The notes under the pieces are model-generated. The model was not told where the DNA came from and did no database searches. It was given only the letters and a program-made list of their open reading frames with translations. Position numbers and translations under genes: made by a program. From positions 4,664,001 through 4,728,000 of the forward strand of contig JBBPUQ010000004.1 of the NCBI GenBank assembly GCA_038501195.1: 64,000 bases of DNA, read 5' to 3'. The stretch is from Nemania diffusa (taxonomy: Eukaryota > Ascomycota > Sordariomycetes > Xylariales > Xylariaceae). Shown in pieces: positions 33,735 to 44,463 of this stretch; within the stretch, counting starts at the first letter, position 1; each line of letters starts with the position of its first letter.

Positions 33735-36431
33735 TCACATTATGATACAATCTCTGTCCTTCCCAGTCCCTCCTGAGCTACCGCTAGCCGTAACAGAGGG
33801 TGCAGATTGACGCGATCGGGCTGGCGTGCTAGGCCCAGCGCTACTTGGACTCCTCAACGTCGAGCTCCTTCTTGGATTTGGAACTCTCGGGTTACTCTCT
33901 GGGTGACTAGGATGGCCAGCTGGCGGGAGATACGGAGTCGATTTTGCAGCTTGTTCGTAGCTCGGAGGTGCGTCATCCAAGCCATCATCCGCGGGTCGGT
34001 GAACCCTAGGAGGGATTAAGGACCGAACTTGCTGACCAGATCTTCCGCCTCTAATCGGTGCGCCCCCTCTTGCTGATTGGCTAGCGGAGCTACCCCTAGG
34101 GGGTGGCAGACTATGAGAGCTCCCCCGGTTGGTGCTACTAATAGAGCCGCCACGAATTCGAGTTTCGGGACCATCCCTGCCCTGCTGCTCAATGAACTGC
34201 TCTGACAGACGGCTTTCTCGGCGCCGGGCGGCTTGTTCGGTGCGGTGTCGCTGTTCTTCCTCTTCTTGGAGTTGTAAGGCCAGAGCTAGGTCTCTATCTT
34301 CTTGCTCGTGGGGCGAAAGCGGTGCGGTAGTGGGCGCCGGCTCACTTTGTCGATTATTGTGCGAGCGTCTATTCTGCACTGTTTGCCAGCCGCCCTCGCT
34401 AGACGTGCCACCAGCATCAGAGGAGTTGTACCAGGTGTTACTGTTGCTCCCTGTCCGCTGCCGTTGGTTACCACCAACGACGCGGAAGTCCCCGGAAAAG
34501 AATTCTGCTCTTTCTCCCCTAACGTCAGCGAGCGATTCCCACACTACTTCATCATGAGTGAAGTAACCGGCATCCGTAACGAGGGTGAAGAGTTGCAACG
34601 TCTGTGGGTGGCGATATAGAGTAGAAAAGTGATCGTTGCGGAAAAGGATAGAGACTTGTCCAGGGCTGATACTCTTAGTGATAACATCGAGGCCCGAAGG
34701 CGTCAATTGAGTTGCCGTCATGGTAAGAAACGATTTAATGATGATAAGATCTTGATATAATTGCTGCTCTTCCTCTGTAAGTCCCGTATCTGAATTGCTC
34801 AACTTGTCTTCTAGCTCTTCTTCATGAAATAGGAGGTTTTGAGCATCATCATACGAAGAAGCTCGGCTTTTCAATGCGTCATATACAGTGTCGTCTCGTG
34901 GTGGAAGCCACCCATGAATTAGAGGAATCTTAAATGTAGCATAAAGCTCCATATCTCTAGTATTCTCGAATGTGCCAGGAATTTCAGTATCGCCAGACCG
35001 TGATGTTCGTTTAGAAGCAGCTACGGCTTCGGGTGTAGGTATAAAACGTGGATTAACATTCATTCCGGTATGTAGCCCCTGTAGAAAGCCATAAAGCTCT
35101 GGCATATCCGGTAAGGGCGTGTCCGATTCTTTATGTCGGGAGGACATAAGCTCATCCACGACCGCTTCTAGAAGGAAACTGAGGCTAATGTGCTCACGAG
35201 ATGCAAGCGTCGCGACCAAGTTTGCGTTGGTCTGGTCAGCAGGTGTCGTCAATGTCAATGCGTTCACCAAGGCAACCAGTGGACACGGACCGTTCGCGTT
35301 TTGAACCAGAATCGGCGATTTCCGGGGATTCTTAGCTACCCTTGAATCATGCCAGTTGATACTCTTGATCTGGTAGGTTTCTGACATGTTCACATTGCTT
35401 GGGGATTGGCGACGTGGAGGTTGCGGAGGCGGGACTTCTGCTAACGTCCTAGGTGGCAGCGCCGGTGCTTCTTCAGTCTCGTTCGGCGCAACTTCTTTCG
35501 CCGTATCTTCTCCGGCATCCACGAAGTTTTCCCAGGTACTCTGCTTAGAGAGATTACCTGGGGCTAGCTCTGACGTGGGTTCATGGTCAATTAAGTTCCA
35601 GCCATCGAGAGTCTCGGGTGGGATTTCTAGAGGAAGCCCGGCCGATTGCTTTCCCTTGTTGGTGGATTCTTCCCCTTCCCAAGCATTTCCGTCACCTAAC
35701 AGATCATTAATAGGTGCAGAGTCTGTCGGTGCAGAACTAGCAGGCAAAGCTGGCTGGATATTTGCTCTAGATTGCGCAGGAATCGCACTAGAGGATGCCG
35801 ACTTCATCAGAGGCCCAGAGACCCAGACATTTCCATCAGGGTCTTGGTCGAGAAGCGATGGCGGCGTTGGCGTATTACCAGAATCCTTCCTCCCATCAAG
35901 GGCCGGCTGCCATGGATTTGTGCTGTGGTCCGAGGGCTCATAGACCTCTAGTAGGGAGAATGCTTCAGTTGGCGGCTCCGGCCCGACGGCAGATTCTTTA
36001 GGTTTCCGTGTAGAATCAGGTGCCTCTGCGTTTTGTATAGGTTTGCGCTTAAATGGGTTCGTTTCGGACCGTGCAACGCCGGGGCGCAAGACATTTGGGA
36101 CCTCTTCTGGCCGCGCCTGTGGCCCGCCTTTGATAGGCATGTTCGCGCCCTTGTCAATCTCATCCCATGGGTTGTGCTCGGCTTGCTCATAGGGAGAGCC
36201 AATAGTGGCAGCCCCAGGCCGCAACGGACTTGGGATTTGTTGGGACATATCAGCGCCCTCGGGTTTGTGTGTCTGCTGTTCATGTCCCATCGACGCCTGC
36301 TCCTGCGCGCCCCATATTTGTTCCGAGTCGACTTCGGTATCGGTAGCCGACCACACTTCTATCTGAGGATTTCCGGCGCCATTGGTGTCGTCGGCAGGGG
36401 ATTTTCCGACTGGGGACTTTCGTGTCACCAT
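33735..36431 (-). CDS. MINDY-family deubiquitinase with C-terminal CAAX box
   Basis: An 898-aa single-exon protein. The catalytic domain (about residues 360-650) starts with YQIKSINW. It holds the oxyanion Gln377 and nucleophile Cys383 in QNANGPCPLVALVNAL and the catalytic His601 in RNDHFSTLYRHP. This matches MINDY (FAM63/DUF544) peptidases, which trim Lys48-linked ubiquitin chains from the distal end. Disordered regions flank it: acidic, Pro-rich N-terminal and Arg/Ser-rich C-terminal with an ALALQLQEEEEQ helix that resembles a ubiquitin-interacting motif. The protein ends CIIM, a CAAX prenylation signal, so membrane anchoring is likely. The frame extends upstream to a Met at 36617, but that segment looks like translated leader, so I start at 36431 (MVTRKSPVGKSP). 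Confidence 0.9.
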   Translation of the reverse strand: MVTRKSPVGKSPADDTNGAGNPQIEVWSATDTEVDSEQIWGAQEQASMGHEQQTHKPEGADMSQQIPSPLRPGAATIGSPYEQAEHNPWDEIDKGANMPIKGGPQARPEEVPNVLRPGVARSETNPFKRKPIQNAEAPDSTRKPKESAVGPEPPTEAFSLLEVYEPSDHSTNPWQPALDGRKDSGNTPTPPSLLDQDPDGNVWVSGPLMKSASSSAIPAQSRANIQPALPASSAPTDSAPINDLLGDGNAWEGEESTNKGKQSAGLPLEIPPETLDGWNLIDHEPTSELAPGNLSKQSTWENFVDAGEDTAKEVAPNETEEAPALPPRTLAEVPPPQPPRRQSPSNVNMSETYQIKSINWHDSRVAKNPRKSPILVQNANGPCPLVALVNALTLTTPADQTNANLVATLASREHISLSFLLEAVVDELMSSRHKESDTPLPDMPELYGFLQGLHTGMNVNPRFIPTPEAVAASKRTSRSGDTEIPGTFENTRDMELYATFKIPLIHGWLPPRDDTVYDALKSRASSYDDAQNLLFHEEELEDKLSNSDTGLTEEEQQLYQDLIIIKSFLTMTATQLTPSGLDVITKSISPGQVSILFRNDHFSTLYRHPQTLQLFTLVTDAGYFTHDEVVWESLADVRGERAEFFSGDFRVVGGNQRQRTGSNSNTWYNSSDAGGTSSEGGWQTVQNRRSHNNRQSEPAPTTAPLSPHEQEDRDLALALQLQEEEEQRHRTEQAARRRESRLSEQFIEQQGRDGPETRIRGGSISSTNRGSSHSLPPPRGSSASQSARGGAPIRGGRSGQQVRSLIPPRVHRPADDGLDDAPPSYEQAAKSTPYLPPAGHPSHPESNPRVPNPRRSSTLRSPSSAGPSTPARSRQSAPSVTASGSSGGTGKDRDCIIM

Positions 36432-37544
36432 AGTGGCAAACGTTGGGAAGGCCGTCAAGGTCGTGATTCGTGAAAGTCGTAGAGGTAGATTTGGCAGTAG
36501 GAGATAAGAGCAGCAATTCGAAGGATTATGTACGTGAGACTTATTAACCACCCCAGCCAGTATACACAGCGAAAGGCAGGCAATTACGTCGCGCGGATTG
36601 AGGAGAAGGAGAGACACCCCGCGATTGGACGTCTATCAGCATAGAGGCCTGGTCTCATACGACTCAAATGGTAGATAGGAATGAGGGAGGTTGCGTCATC
36701 AGAGCAGTCGAGGCGGCTAGGTAGCTAGCTAGGGTCGTAGGCAAGCTATCTACCCCCGAGCTTGTAATAGTAGTATCTATTAATTATAATAGATAATCTA
36801 TTTAGGACAAGTAGGACCCGGGGAGTTCCACGTTGTTATGTGAGAGGAGAAATATAGTGACAGCAGGGAGATCTGAGCTTAAAAGTGTTGCATTTTATTA
36901 AGTTCGACTCCAGATGTTTAAGAGGTGCAAGTCTGGTGCAGGCTGCAATCACATGAACTTACTTACTGCCATGTTATGACGGCTTGTCACTGTCACTTCT
37001 GGCGGTACCTGCCTTTAGCCCAGTGGCGGTGCATTAAGGCGCTAGAAGCTGGAGGCGACTGACCAATTAATAGGAGCCCTCAACGCCAAGCAGGCCATTT
37101 AGCGTGCCCACCTGTGGCGAGCCCCTACAAATATTGTGGCTAATGATTGCCTCCAGGCAGCAAGATTTCAGCAAAGAACAGGTATAATGTACGAAATATT
37201 CGTCTAAAGTTTCGGGAGTATCCAGCTACTCCATGATTTAAGGTAATTGTGGGTTAGCCCCAAGCTTGTTTTAGAATAAGCATCATTAGCTTAGCTACTT
37301 ACGTTTAGGCACCAAAACCTCAGAAGATGTAACTAATAATAGCCGACCATAACCATCCCTTGATGAGAAATACAACAACCTACTCTTGACAAGAGAATAT
37401 ATTTTCCCAGGATTACCCGAGCTATCGACACTCTCGAGACTAGGTACTAGATAGAAACGTGTAATTTGAGGAAGGCTGCGTTATCCATTTTCAGACTACT
37501 CCCTCCCATACTAATCCCTAATGCTCAGCTTTCAGCGTCATCCA
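36432..37544. other. Intergenic region, 1.1 kb
   Basis: It contains the leader and promoter of the MINDY gene and the terminator of the PhyH-family gene. I found no gene, RNA or repeat. An A+T-rich patch lies at 36775-36800. Confidence 0.5.
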
Positions 37545-38796
37545 TCAAACTGCTTGGTTAAAATCATAGGCATTGCCAAAAGCCCGATTAAGATATCCAT
37601 TCATAGCTTGTTGCTTCGATACCCAATCGACGGGGACCTGTAGCCCGAGTTCACCTCGAGACTCTAGCTCCTCAAGAATAGGCTTGACATCGTCCGCGAA
37701 TTCGAGCCTCATTGGGTTCCGATACCAACTCGCGAAGTGAATCTGAGCCAGCATGACTCGCACTTCCTCGCTGTTGTTCGGCATTCCCGCATGCCAGAGC
37801 CTCAGGTCACGGACTATGATGCTCCCTTTCTTGATTTCTGGTTGGACCGGAGGTCCGTGAGTTGCGACTCGCTCCGCTAGGATATCTTGCTTTATCCGGC
37901 CGCTGGCGCGCTCTCCATGTGCCCCTTCCTGAGCTTTAATTCCGCCGAGGCCTGTGTGCGTGCCAAGCCATACCTCGGTCGAGCCATTATGAGGTGTCAT
38001 ATCTTCGAGATTTAGAAGTCAGCCATTCCTATTTCTAACAGTCGTTTCAAGTGTGTTGGAAGTTTATGGCAATGTATGACAGCCATGTTTTGGTGGTCAG
38101 ATTACTGTCATGTCCCAACTAACCCTAGGTCCGCAAAAGAAGAGAGGAAACTTCAAAGAGAGTCACGTACCAACTAGTGGGACGTTGATTACTAGAGCAA
38201 ACGGGTGCTCCGGATGAGCAAAATCAGCATCCGCATGTACCGGTTGACGTTGTCCCTGGCCTCCAGAAACCGGTGGCATGGCCGTATTCCCCGAACAGAA
38301 CGTCCACTTTGGCCGGGGTCCAAGTACAGAGGATGTGATTTGGGTTGCAATAGGATCTGTTTCGCGCGAAAATCAGCTACTAAACTCCATGAGAGGTCAT
38401 AATAGGGGCAACGCAACTCGTAAAGATGGATGGGTAGAAGTATTCGGCATAGGGAGGTGCGTCCTGCTGGATATTCCCAACATTGTAGTTATACGGGCTG
38501 TCTTTGCCGCGAGCTTGAAGAATGCGAGCATCTTCTACCATCTTCATGTTAAGGTGATCTATATGCTCATGTGGCACGACGCCCTCGACCACAACCAAAC
38601 CATCTAAGTGGATGCCGCGTACAGCAATTTCGAGATTCCTTTCATTGAGCTTTCTGCTCTTGACTTCTTCAGTGGAAGGACGGACGACTTGTGGCAGACG
38701 TTGTGTTGAAAGGGGTCTTCGATAGAGTATAGGCCATCTGCTGAGTGCCAAAGATGCACGAAGCTGAGCTTGACCTCGGCATAATGTAGCTGACAT
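37545..38796 (-). CDS. Phytanoyl-CoA dioxygenase (PhyH)-family Fe(II)/2-oxoglutarate enzyme
   Basis: Three exons (38796-38418, 38356-38171, 38002-37545) give 340 aa, a normal PhyH length. The 2-His-1-carboxylate triad is visible: His167 and Asp169 in VHADADF, and His259 in LRLWHAGMPN. Arg270 would bind 2-oxoglutarate. The WTFCSGNTAMPP block and PHNGSTEVWLGTH are typical of fungal PhyH proteins that hydroxylate or desaturate secondary metabolites or lipids. The first 30 residues are Arg/Leu/Ser-rich without acids, compatible with a mitochondrial presequence. It lies head-to-tail with a Zn2Cys6 regulator 375 bp upstream. The substrate is unknown. Confidence 0.88.
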
Positions 38797-39171
38797 CTTG
38801 CTAGACTTATTCCTCAGTAATCTAACTTGTCATGAGTATAGTGATATCAGATCAGAATTCCTTATTTCGAGACGGCGAGTCGAAGCTTTATAGACACCAT
38901 CAATCGTGAGAGTATCACCGCCGTCCAATGAGAGCGAAACCCGAGCTCGGGTTTCGTTACCGGCTGGCTTATTTAGCGCTGTGCAGGTGTCCATGAGACG
39001 ACCACGATCCCCCACTTCTACCCCAAACATAGATCTAGCCCATCTTCTACAACGACAATTCCGCTTACACCTAAAGCCGTACTCTGGGAAAAAGCTCTCC
39101 GGGGTATTAATCATGTGTGCACAGGCTGGATTGTTACTCAAGCTAATCAATCAAAAGAAAGTAGGTCCACT

Positions 39172-40972
39172 TTATGATCCTGGAAAATCAGTTGTCCAGC
39201 GCCGTTGTAAGTCGGCCACTATTTGTTGAATCGGCCAGCCAGTAGCCTTCTTTGAGGCTATAAGGTGCCGTACTACCTCTTGCTGAGATGGTTCAGCTCG
39301 TATATATCTTGCGCCTGTTATTTAATTGCTAGTAAGTATTGAGCTAGACTAGTAGACACCGCAAGCACGCGCTTTCTCTTCGGACTTACAATAAGAAATA
39401 GGACCAAAAGCATTCACAAGAACCGCCGGATCATTAGACGTAAACGCAATGCCACAAATCTCAAGGCCAATACGCTCAAGAAGATCCTCAGTATTCATAA
39501 TTGTACCTACGAGAAGGCCTACGCTCAGGGCGAGCGATATTAAGTCCTCGACTTGCATGGCGTTTTGGGCATGTATCGCTAACACGGCAAACGACACTAG
39601 GCAATAGTGTCGTGATGCGGCTAATTAATGTTAGTTTAAATTTGATCTCACAAGAAATGGGGGCTACGGAAGTATCCGTTACCATGGCATGCTTTCAGCA
39701 TATGTACAGTTGGAAGCCTAGATATAGAAGGCAGCGTGGCTCGCGAAAAGGGCTCAAAATGAGTCGGCAAGTTTGATAGCCAGTCTTTAACGAAACGCCA
39801 CATGGCTTCCCAGGTATTCCCGGCGTTTTCGGCAGTAGACCCAATCATGGTGTTAATTATGCGGCCAAGGACCAGTGATATGGCATTAAGATGATCTTGA
39901 TCGGACGAAATATTACGCAGTGTAGGGATAGGGTCAAAGTCTATTTTAAGGGGGCAGTTTCCAAATAAACTAAAGGTGATATCCTCACGCAGGTAGTTCC
40001 AGAAACCAGAGTGAAGGAGACCTCTAGACGGGCGGTCAAGACAATCTTGAAATTGCGATGCCAGGGAGAATGCACCTTTTAAATGTCGATTAGGATCACG
40101 GCCCTCTAAGTAACCCTGTCTGTTAGTAATTTGCATAGCTCGAGGGCTTATATATCCAGCTCACCGGAGAGAATCTCGTACGACCTCAAGAGGCAAGTGG
40201 CTGCTAGGGCTACACCCTTTTTAATCAACACATGCTCCGAATCAAGGTCAATGAGGCGTCGAATGCAACGCGTGTGGTGTGCTTCAGCTACGGTTCGTGC
40301 GGATGAGGTCGTAGTCTGACTTATAACCATTGCAGATAGAGCTATTACAGCAGAGAATAGAAGAGGTTCATCTAGAGCGATTGTGGGAACTTCTGTGCTG
40401 AAACATAAATGTGCATCACTGAGGTCATACCAGGGTGCGACATTATTGATGTAATGACGGAAATAATTTGCTAGGTCGGACGACTCTAAAGCTTTGCGAG
40501 GGGCATCGTCCAACGATACGCTTTTCTCTGCACATGCAGACCTAAGTTAACGGGGTCTATATTCACTCTAAGTGTAATTAGAGTCTGTTACTAACCTGCA
40601 TCTAGGTCTTTACGACTCGAGTGCTTGGATGTGGATGCTAGCCTCCCGGAGCGATCACAGTATCGCTGTGCTTTTGAGCATCGGTCGCAGACAGGAAAGG
40701 CCTCATCGCCTACAGTAATGACAGACAGCAGTATGAGTACTTCATCTAGACCATGAGTTTACGGAAGGTCTAGTATGCATACACTTAAGTTTACGCTGTC
40801 GGCAGGTATTGCTAGTAACATGGCGTATCAGCTTAATAGGTAGTTCAATTTTATCATCAGGGGTCGTTCTCCTTTGTCTGCTTACCAGGCTGTATTCAAA
40901 ACTATTAACATTCAGCTGAATGTGAATCGCTTCATTCGTTAGCTTACCTGCACTTCTATACTTCCGGGGCAT
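39172..40972 (-). CDS. Zn2Cys6 fungal transcription factor with zinc cluster split over four tiny exons
   Basis: Eight exons are inferred: 40972-40948, 40901-40886, 40811-40783, 40709-40596, 40527-~40165, ~40119-39683, 39596-39390 and 39314-39172, for about 440 aa. Splicing yields a perfect zinc cluster at residues 14-41: ACNTCRQRKLKC, then DEAFPVCDRC, then SKAQRYC. The rest matches the C6 regulator family with MHR-like segments (RHLKGAFSLASQF, ICGIAFTSNDP, VNAFGPISYC) and a C-terminal QQEVVRHLIASKKATGWP. One junction is not clean: the good GTGAGC donor at 40164 and the ACTAACAG acceptor differ by one base in phase, whereas a weaker donor at 40181 fits but drops SYEILS. That may be a real indel. 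The target genes may be the PhyH gene downstream and the divergent reductase. Confidence 0.8.
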
Positions 40973-41461
40973 GTTTCAAGCCTGATATTAATAGGCGCCC
41001 TAGATACCTTGAGCAAAGATACGCTGGATAAAACGTCTGCTTGTGCGCGCCCGGTCTACCCGATGAGATTTCTCGTGCGATCGTGATGAGATACTAAAGG
41101 GAAATTAAAGTGATTTTTTTCCTCCGTTTCTCAATTCGTGAAGAGATTTTGCAGTTCGTGACTATAATACTATATTTCGTTGCTACGTAATCTTCGTTGA
41201 ACGCTTGACAGATGAGCTAATTAGGTGACATGTGGGCGACCGTAGTTAGCCTAGGCTACCTCCCGGCGCTATTGTACAGTAGTTATAAGTATGTCGTACA
41301 GTATCACTTAGCCTACCCCACGATTCTCTCGGTTTACATTCCTGTTCGCGCATTTTAATTACTACACTTTTTAGTTCAACATCAGGACTTTTTACATCAT
41401 CGCAACCCTCACTTAAAGGAATAGCTAGCTTACCTATAAACCACCATATATATATGCTATC
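40973..41461. promoter_or_regulatory. Divergent promoter between regulator and reductase
   Basis: A 489-bp gap separates the divergent start codons of the Zn2Cys6 regulator and the 5-alpha-reductase-family gene. TATATATA at about 41447-41455 sits about 10 bp upstream of the reductase start, so it is more likely leader than TATA box. No regulator site was proven. Confidence 0.35.
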
Positions 41462-42379
41462 ATGGCCATCGTTGAAGGATGGCTGCCCGCAAGCCGCGAT
41501 AATTGGGAGACATTGATGTGGTGGTGGCAGTTCTATCCACTCGTAAGCTGACTGATTTCGCCATCAAATTGGTTACCATATTCTTATTCACCATCTTTAT
41601 AGTTCGGCTCCATGCAATGGCTCTCATCGTGGTATGGCATGGGCAAAACGTCCGTTGACAGCAAGCTCAACATACCCGGGCGCATCGCGTGGTTCACCAT
41701 GGAGGTACCCGGCTTCATTACCCTCCTCTACATCATGAGCACCTTGCCCCAGCAGCACGGCATCACCGACCTGCCATGGCAGAACAAGGTCCTAGCCTCA
41801 TTCTTCGTCATGCATTACATCTATCGCGCCGTCTTCTTTCCCTTCCTGCAGCCCTCCATGTCGCCCATCCATGCCCAAATCTGGTCATTGGCCATCGTCT
41901 TCCAAGTCGTCAACGGCACCGCCATTGGCTGCTGGCTCGCGGCCTACGGCCCCACCACGCAGGCGCAGTGGGAGGCCCAGGGCTTCTCCATCGCCCGCTT
42001 CGCTCTCGGCCTCGTCGTCTTCTACGTCGGGCTGGCCGGCAACTATTTCTCCGACGAGGAGCTGCGCGAGATCCGTCGCAGCGAGTTGAGGCGGCAGGAG
42101 AAGTTGAAGCAGCAGGGCAAGACCATCCACAAACATTACGAGGTGCCCCAGAGTGGCCTGTTCAAGTACATGCTCTTCCCTCACTACTTCATGGAGTGGG
42201 TTGAGTGGACAGGGTATTGGATCGCCGGTGGCCTAGCATTTACCCCTGCCCGGTGCTTCTTGTTGAACGAGTTCTTCGCCATGCTTCCTCGTGCTGTCGC
42301 CGGTGGCAAGTGGTATAAGGAGAGGTTCGGCGAGGAGAAAATCAAGGGGAAGTACGTCATCATTCCTGGAATTTATTAG
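41462..42379 (+). CDS. Steroid 5-alpha-reductase-family membrane enzyme
   Basis: Two exons, 41462-41542 and 41603-42379, in phase 0 give 285 aa. Several membrane helices are visible (about residues 50-75, 88-105, 120-150, 158-180 and 210-240). The conserved C-terminal signature is present: HKHYEVPQSGLFKYMLFPHYFMEW (about 205-230) and later the basic end KWYKERFGEEKIKGKYVIIPGIY. This is the NADPH-binding part of 3-oxo-5-alpha-steroid 4-dehydrogenases and polyprenol reductases (PF02544 type). It would reduce a conjugated C=C bond in a steroid, polyprenol or fatty-acyl-like substrate in the ER. The neighbouring PhyH enzyme and regulator could belong to the same pathway. Intact. Confidence 0.88.
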
Positions 42380-43059
42380 GGCCGTGTCCGGCTACTCCGC
42401 TTAGTTCTAAATCTCCGGAGGTTTGGATGCATGCTATGAGCCACGTAGGCCATGCTCGGTGGAACTAAATTCTGGGTACTGTAGTCAACTCCCCCTTTGC
42501 TAGTGAAGGAACTTTTAGTCCGGTACGATGTATGGGATTCCGAGATGGGTCCGTTCCGGGTATGCGGACCTAGCTCCTAGCCAATGGCTCGAAACTAGAT
42601 GACAAATTCTATAACATTAATTTCCCAAATCTCAAACATGAAATTTCGGTCAACTCTACTAACTTAAGACCTCAGCTGGGCATGTGCAGTGTCTTGGTGG
42701 TATTATAACTGATATTTCTAGCGATTTGTTGACAATTCATAGTATGTAAACTTGGATAAAATGTATATTAGTTTGAGCCTTATGCGCACCACTAAGAGGC
42801 GATGTATTCCAGCTCACACTACAAGATTCTATGCGTATATTTAAATGTATTTTTTTGGACTAGGGTCACGATATCGCATTCATATGACATTTCAAACTGG
42901 ATATGCAATTTTGATTAAAATCCTTTAAGACAGCATGAATATTCTGCCACGAAGCGTACTGTATATACATCGGCATTGTTAATGCCATGCTTAAAATATA
43001 AACTTGTCGGAAAATGACGAGCGCGCCACAGGATTGGAGAGCTGCAAAGTGATCTATCT
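42380..43059. other. Convergent intergenic region
   Basis: This 680-bp terminator region lies between the reductase (+) and the cellulase (-). Nothing else was seen. Confidence 0.5.
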
Positions 43060-44463
43060 CTAGGGGGCGTATATCTTGAGGAGCGAGTTGTAGTAAGTGT
43101 AGCCAGTGCCGCTGGGAGGCTCAAAGCTGTAGATGTAATCAGCCCACCAGGGCCCGGCAGCCCACCACAGGGCACCCTGCCAAACGTCACTATTAGCCTC
43201 GAGGTGGTCGAGCAGGCCCTTGATGGCCGCCTGGCAGTTGGCATTGGCGCCGCCGGCAAATTCACCAAGAACGCCAATCTTGTTGTTGGCGCGCAGCCAG
43301 GCCGTGGCGCTCGTCACGCGCTCGAGGCCGATGGTGCCCGACACGCACGCGTCCGAGGTCCCGGAGCCGTCCGAGTCGAGGTACTGGTGCATCTCGTAGA
43401 CGAGCTTGCCCGCCGAGTCGGTCAGCCCCTTGAGGTTGTCGTTCGTCTGCGCCCAGGTCCAGGCCCCGCTGTACGAGTTGCCCTCCGCGAAGATGTACTG
43501 TGACGTCGCGCCGGCGGCGCGGATGGCGTTGATGGCGGCCTGGTTCAGGTTCAGGACGAGCGTCTGGTCCATGTCGTGGTACTCATTGTTGGTGTCGAAG
43601 ATGACCTTGTCGTTGGACTTGAAGGCGGTTGCCAAGGTCGTCCAAAAGCTGCCGAAGCCTGCCGTGTCGGTAATGATGTTGCCGTAATAGCGCCCAAAGT
43701 TGTGTCTTTATGATTAAGAGTCAGTTTGGGGCATTCGTTGTGAGGACCACGATGGTAAATAGGGGGCCAAAGTTATGTAAGAGCAAGGAGTAGGCGAAAA
43801 GGGGGAATGGGTGGTTGCCCAAAACCCTCGAGAAAGCGACATGGAAACAGTTCAAATTTACATACGGGTCTAAGATGGCATAGCCGCCGTTGCTGGTAAT
43901 GTAGTTTACCGTAGCAGTCAGATTCTTCAGGTAGTTGGGATCAGCCGCACCGGTCAACGTGGTGGGCACGAGACGCTCCATGGCAAAAGCCACGCGGAAT
44001 ATGTTATAGCCTTGGCTCATGAGAGTCTGTAATATCTAATTAGAGTCGAACGGTCAGAGGGGAAGATGTTTTTGCCCCTTACCGCTATGGCCGTGTTGTC
44101 TGGGAAATAGAAATTGATGCCGTAAACCCCTGGATACGTTCCCTGCCCAAACTCGGCGACTGACAAGTTGATTCCAAGCCACTTGAACTTCCCACTTGCA
44201 CTGGTAGCCGTTGGCGTTGGCGCCGTAGTGGTCCGTGTCGAGGTGGCTAGTGTCGTCGTCGTTGTCGTACTGATACGAGTGGTAGTGCTGGAAGAAGCGG
44301 TGCCAGGCAAGCACTGGGAGTAATACGCATTCGAATAAACACAGGTGTATCCCGATGCACATGTTGTATCTCCAGTCCAACCGGTGCCTCCACATTGACC
44401 GTACGGCGCAGTCGCCGCGGCGGCGAGGCCGACGAGCGCACTGTTGAGAATGAGGGACCGCAT
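43060..44463 (-). CDS. Secreted endo-beta-1,4-glucanase: CBM1 plus glycoside hydrolase family 5
   Basis: Three exons (44463-44083, 44026-43866, 43705-43060) give 395 aa. A signal peptide ([19 protein letters not shown]) precedes a fungal cellulose-binding module (residues about 20-54; [27 protein letters not shown]). A Ser/Thr linker runs to about 92, and a GH5 domain fills the rest. GH5 landmarks: [10 protein letters not shown], the acid/base Glu222 in [23 protein letters not shown] and the nucleophile Glu329 in [10 protein letters not shown]. It cleaves internal beta-1,4 bonds in cellulose outside the cell, a trait of plant-litter or plant-associated fungi. It resembles subfamily 5 endoglucanases (EglB/EG II type). 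The second intron is 160 nt, longer than the others. Confidence 0.95.

Noticed and set aside
36432..36617. 62-codon N-terminal extension of the MINDY frame
   Set aside because: The segment has leader-like composition and no conservation signal. The Met at 36431 starts the Ser/Lys-rich N-terminus expected of the protein.
38830..39150. 106-codon antisense frame with Cys/Arg-rich segment between the PhyH and regulator genes
   Set aside because: The CRCRRW stretch briefly suggested a zinc motif, but spacing fits no known cluster, and the region lies between the 3' end of the regulator and the PhyH start.
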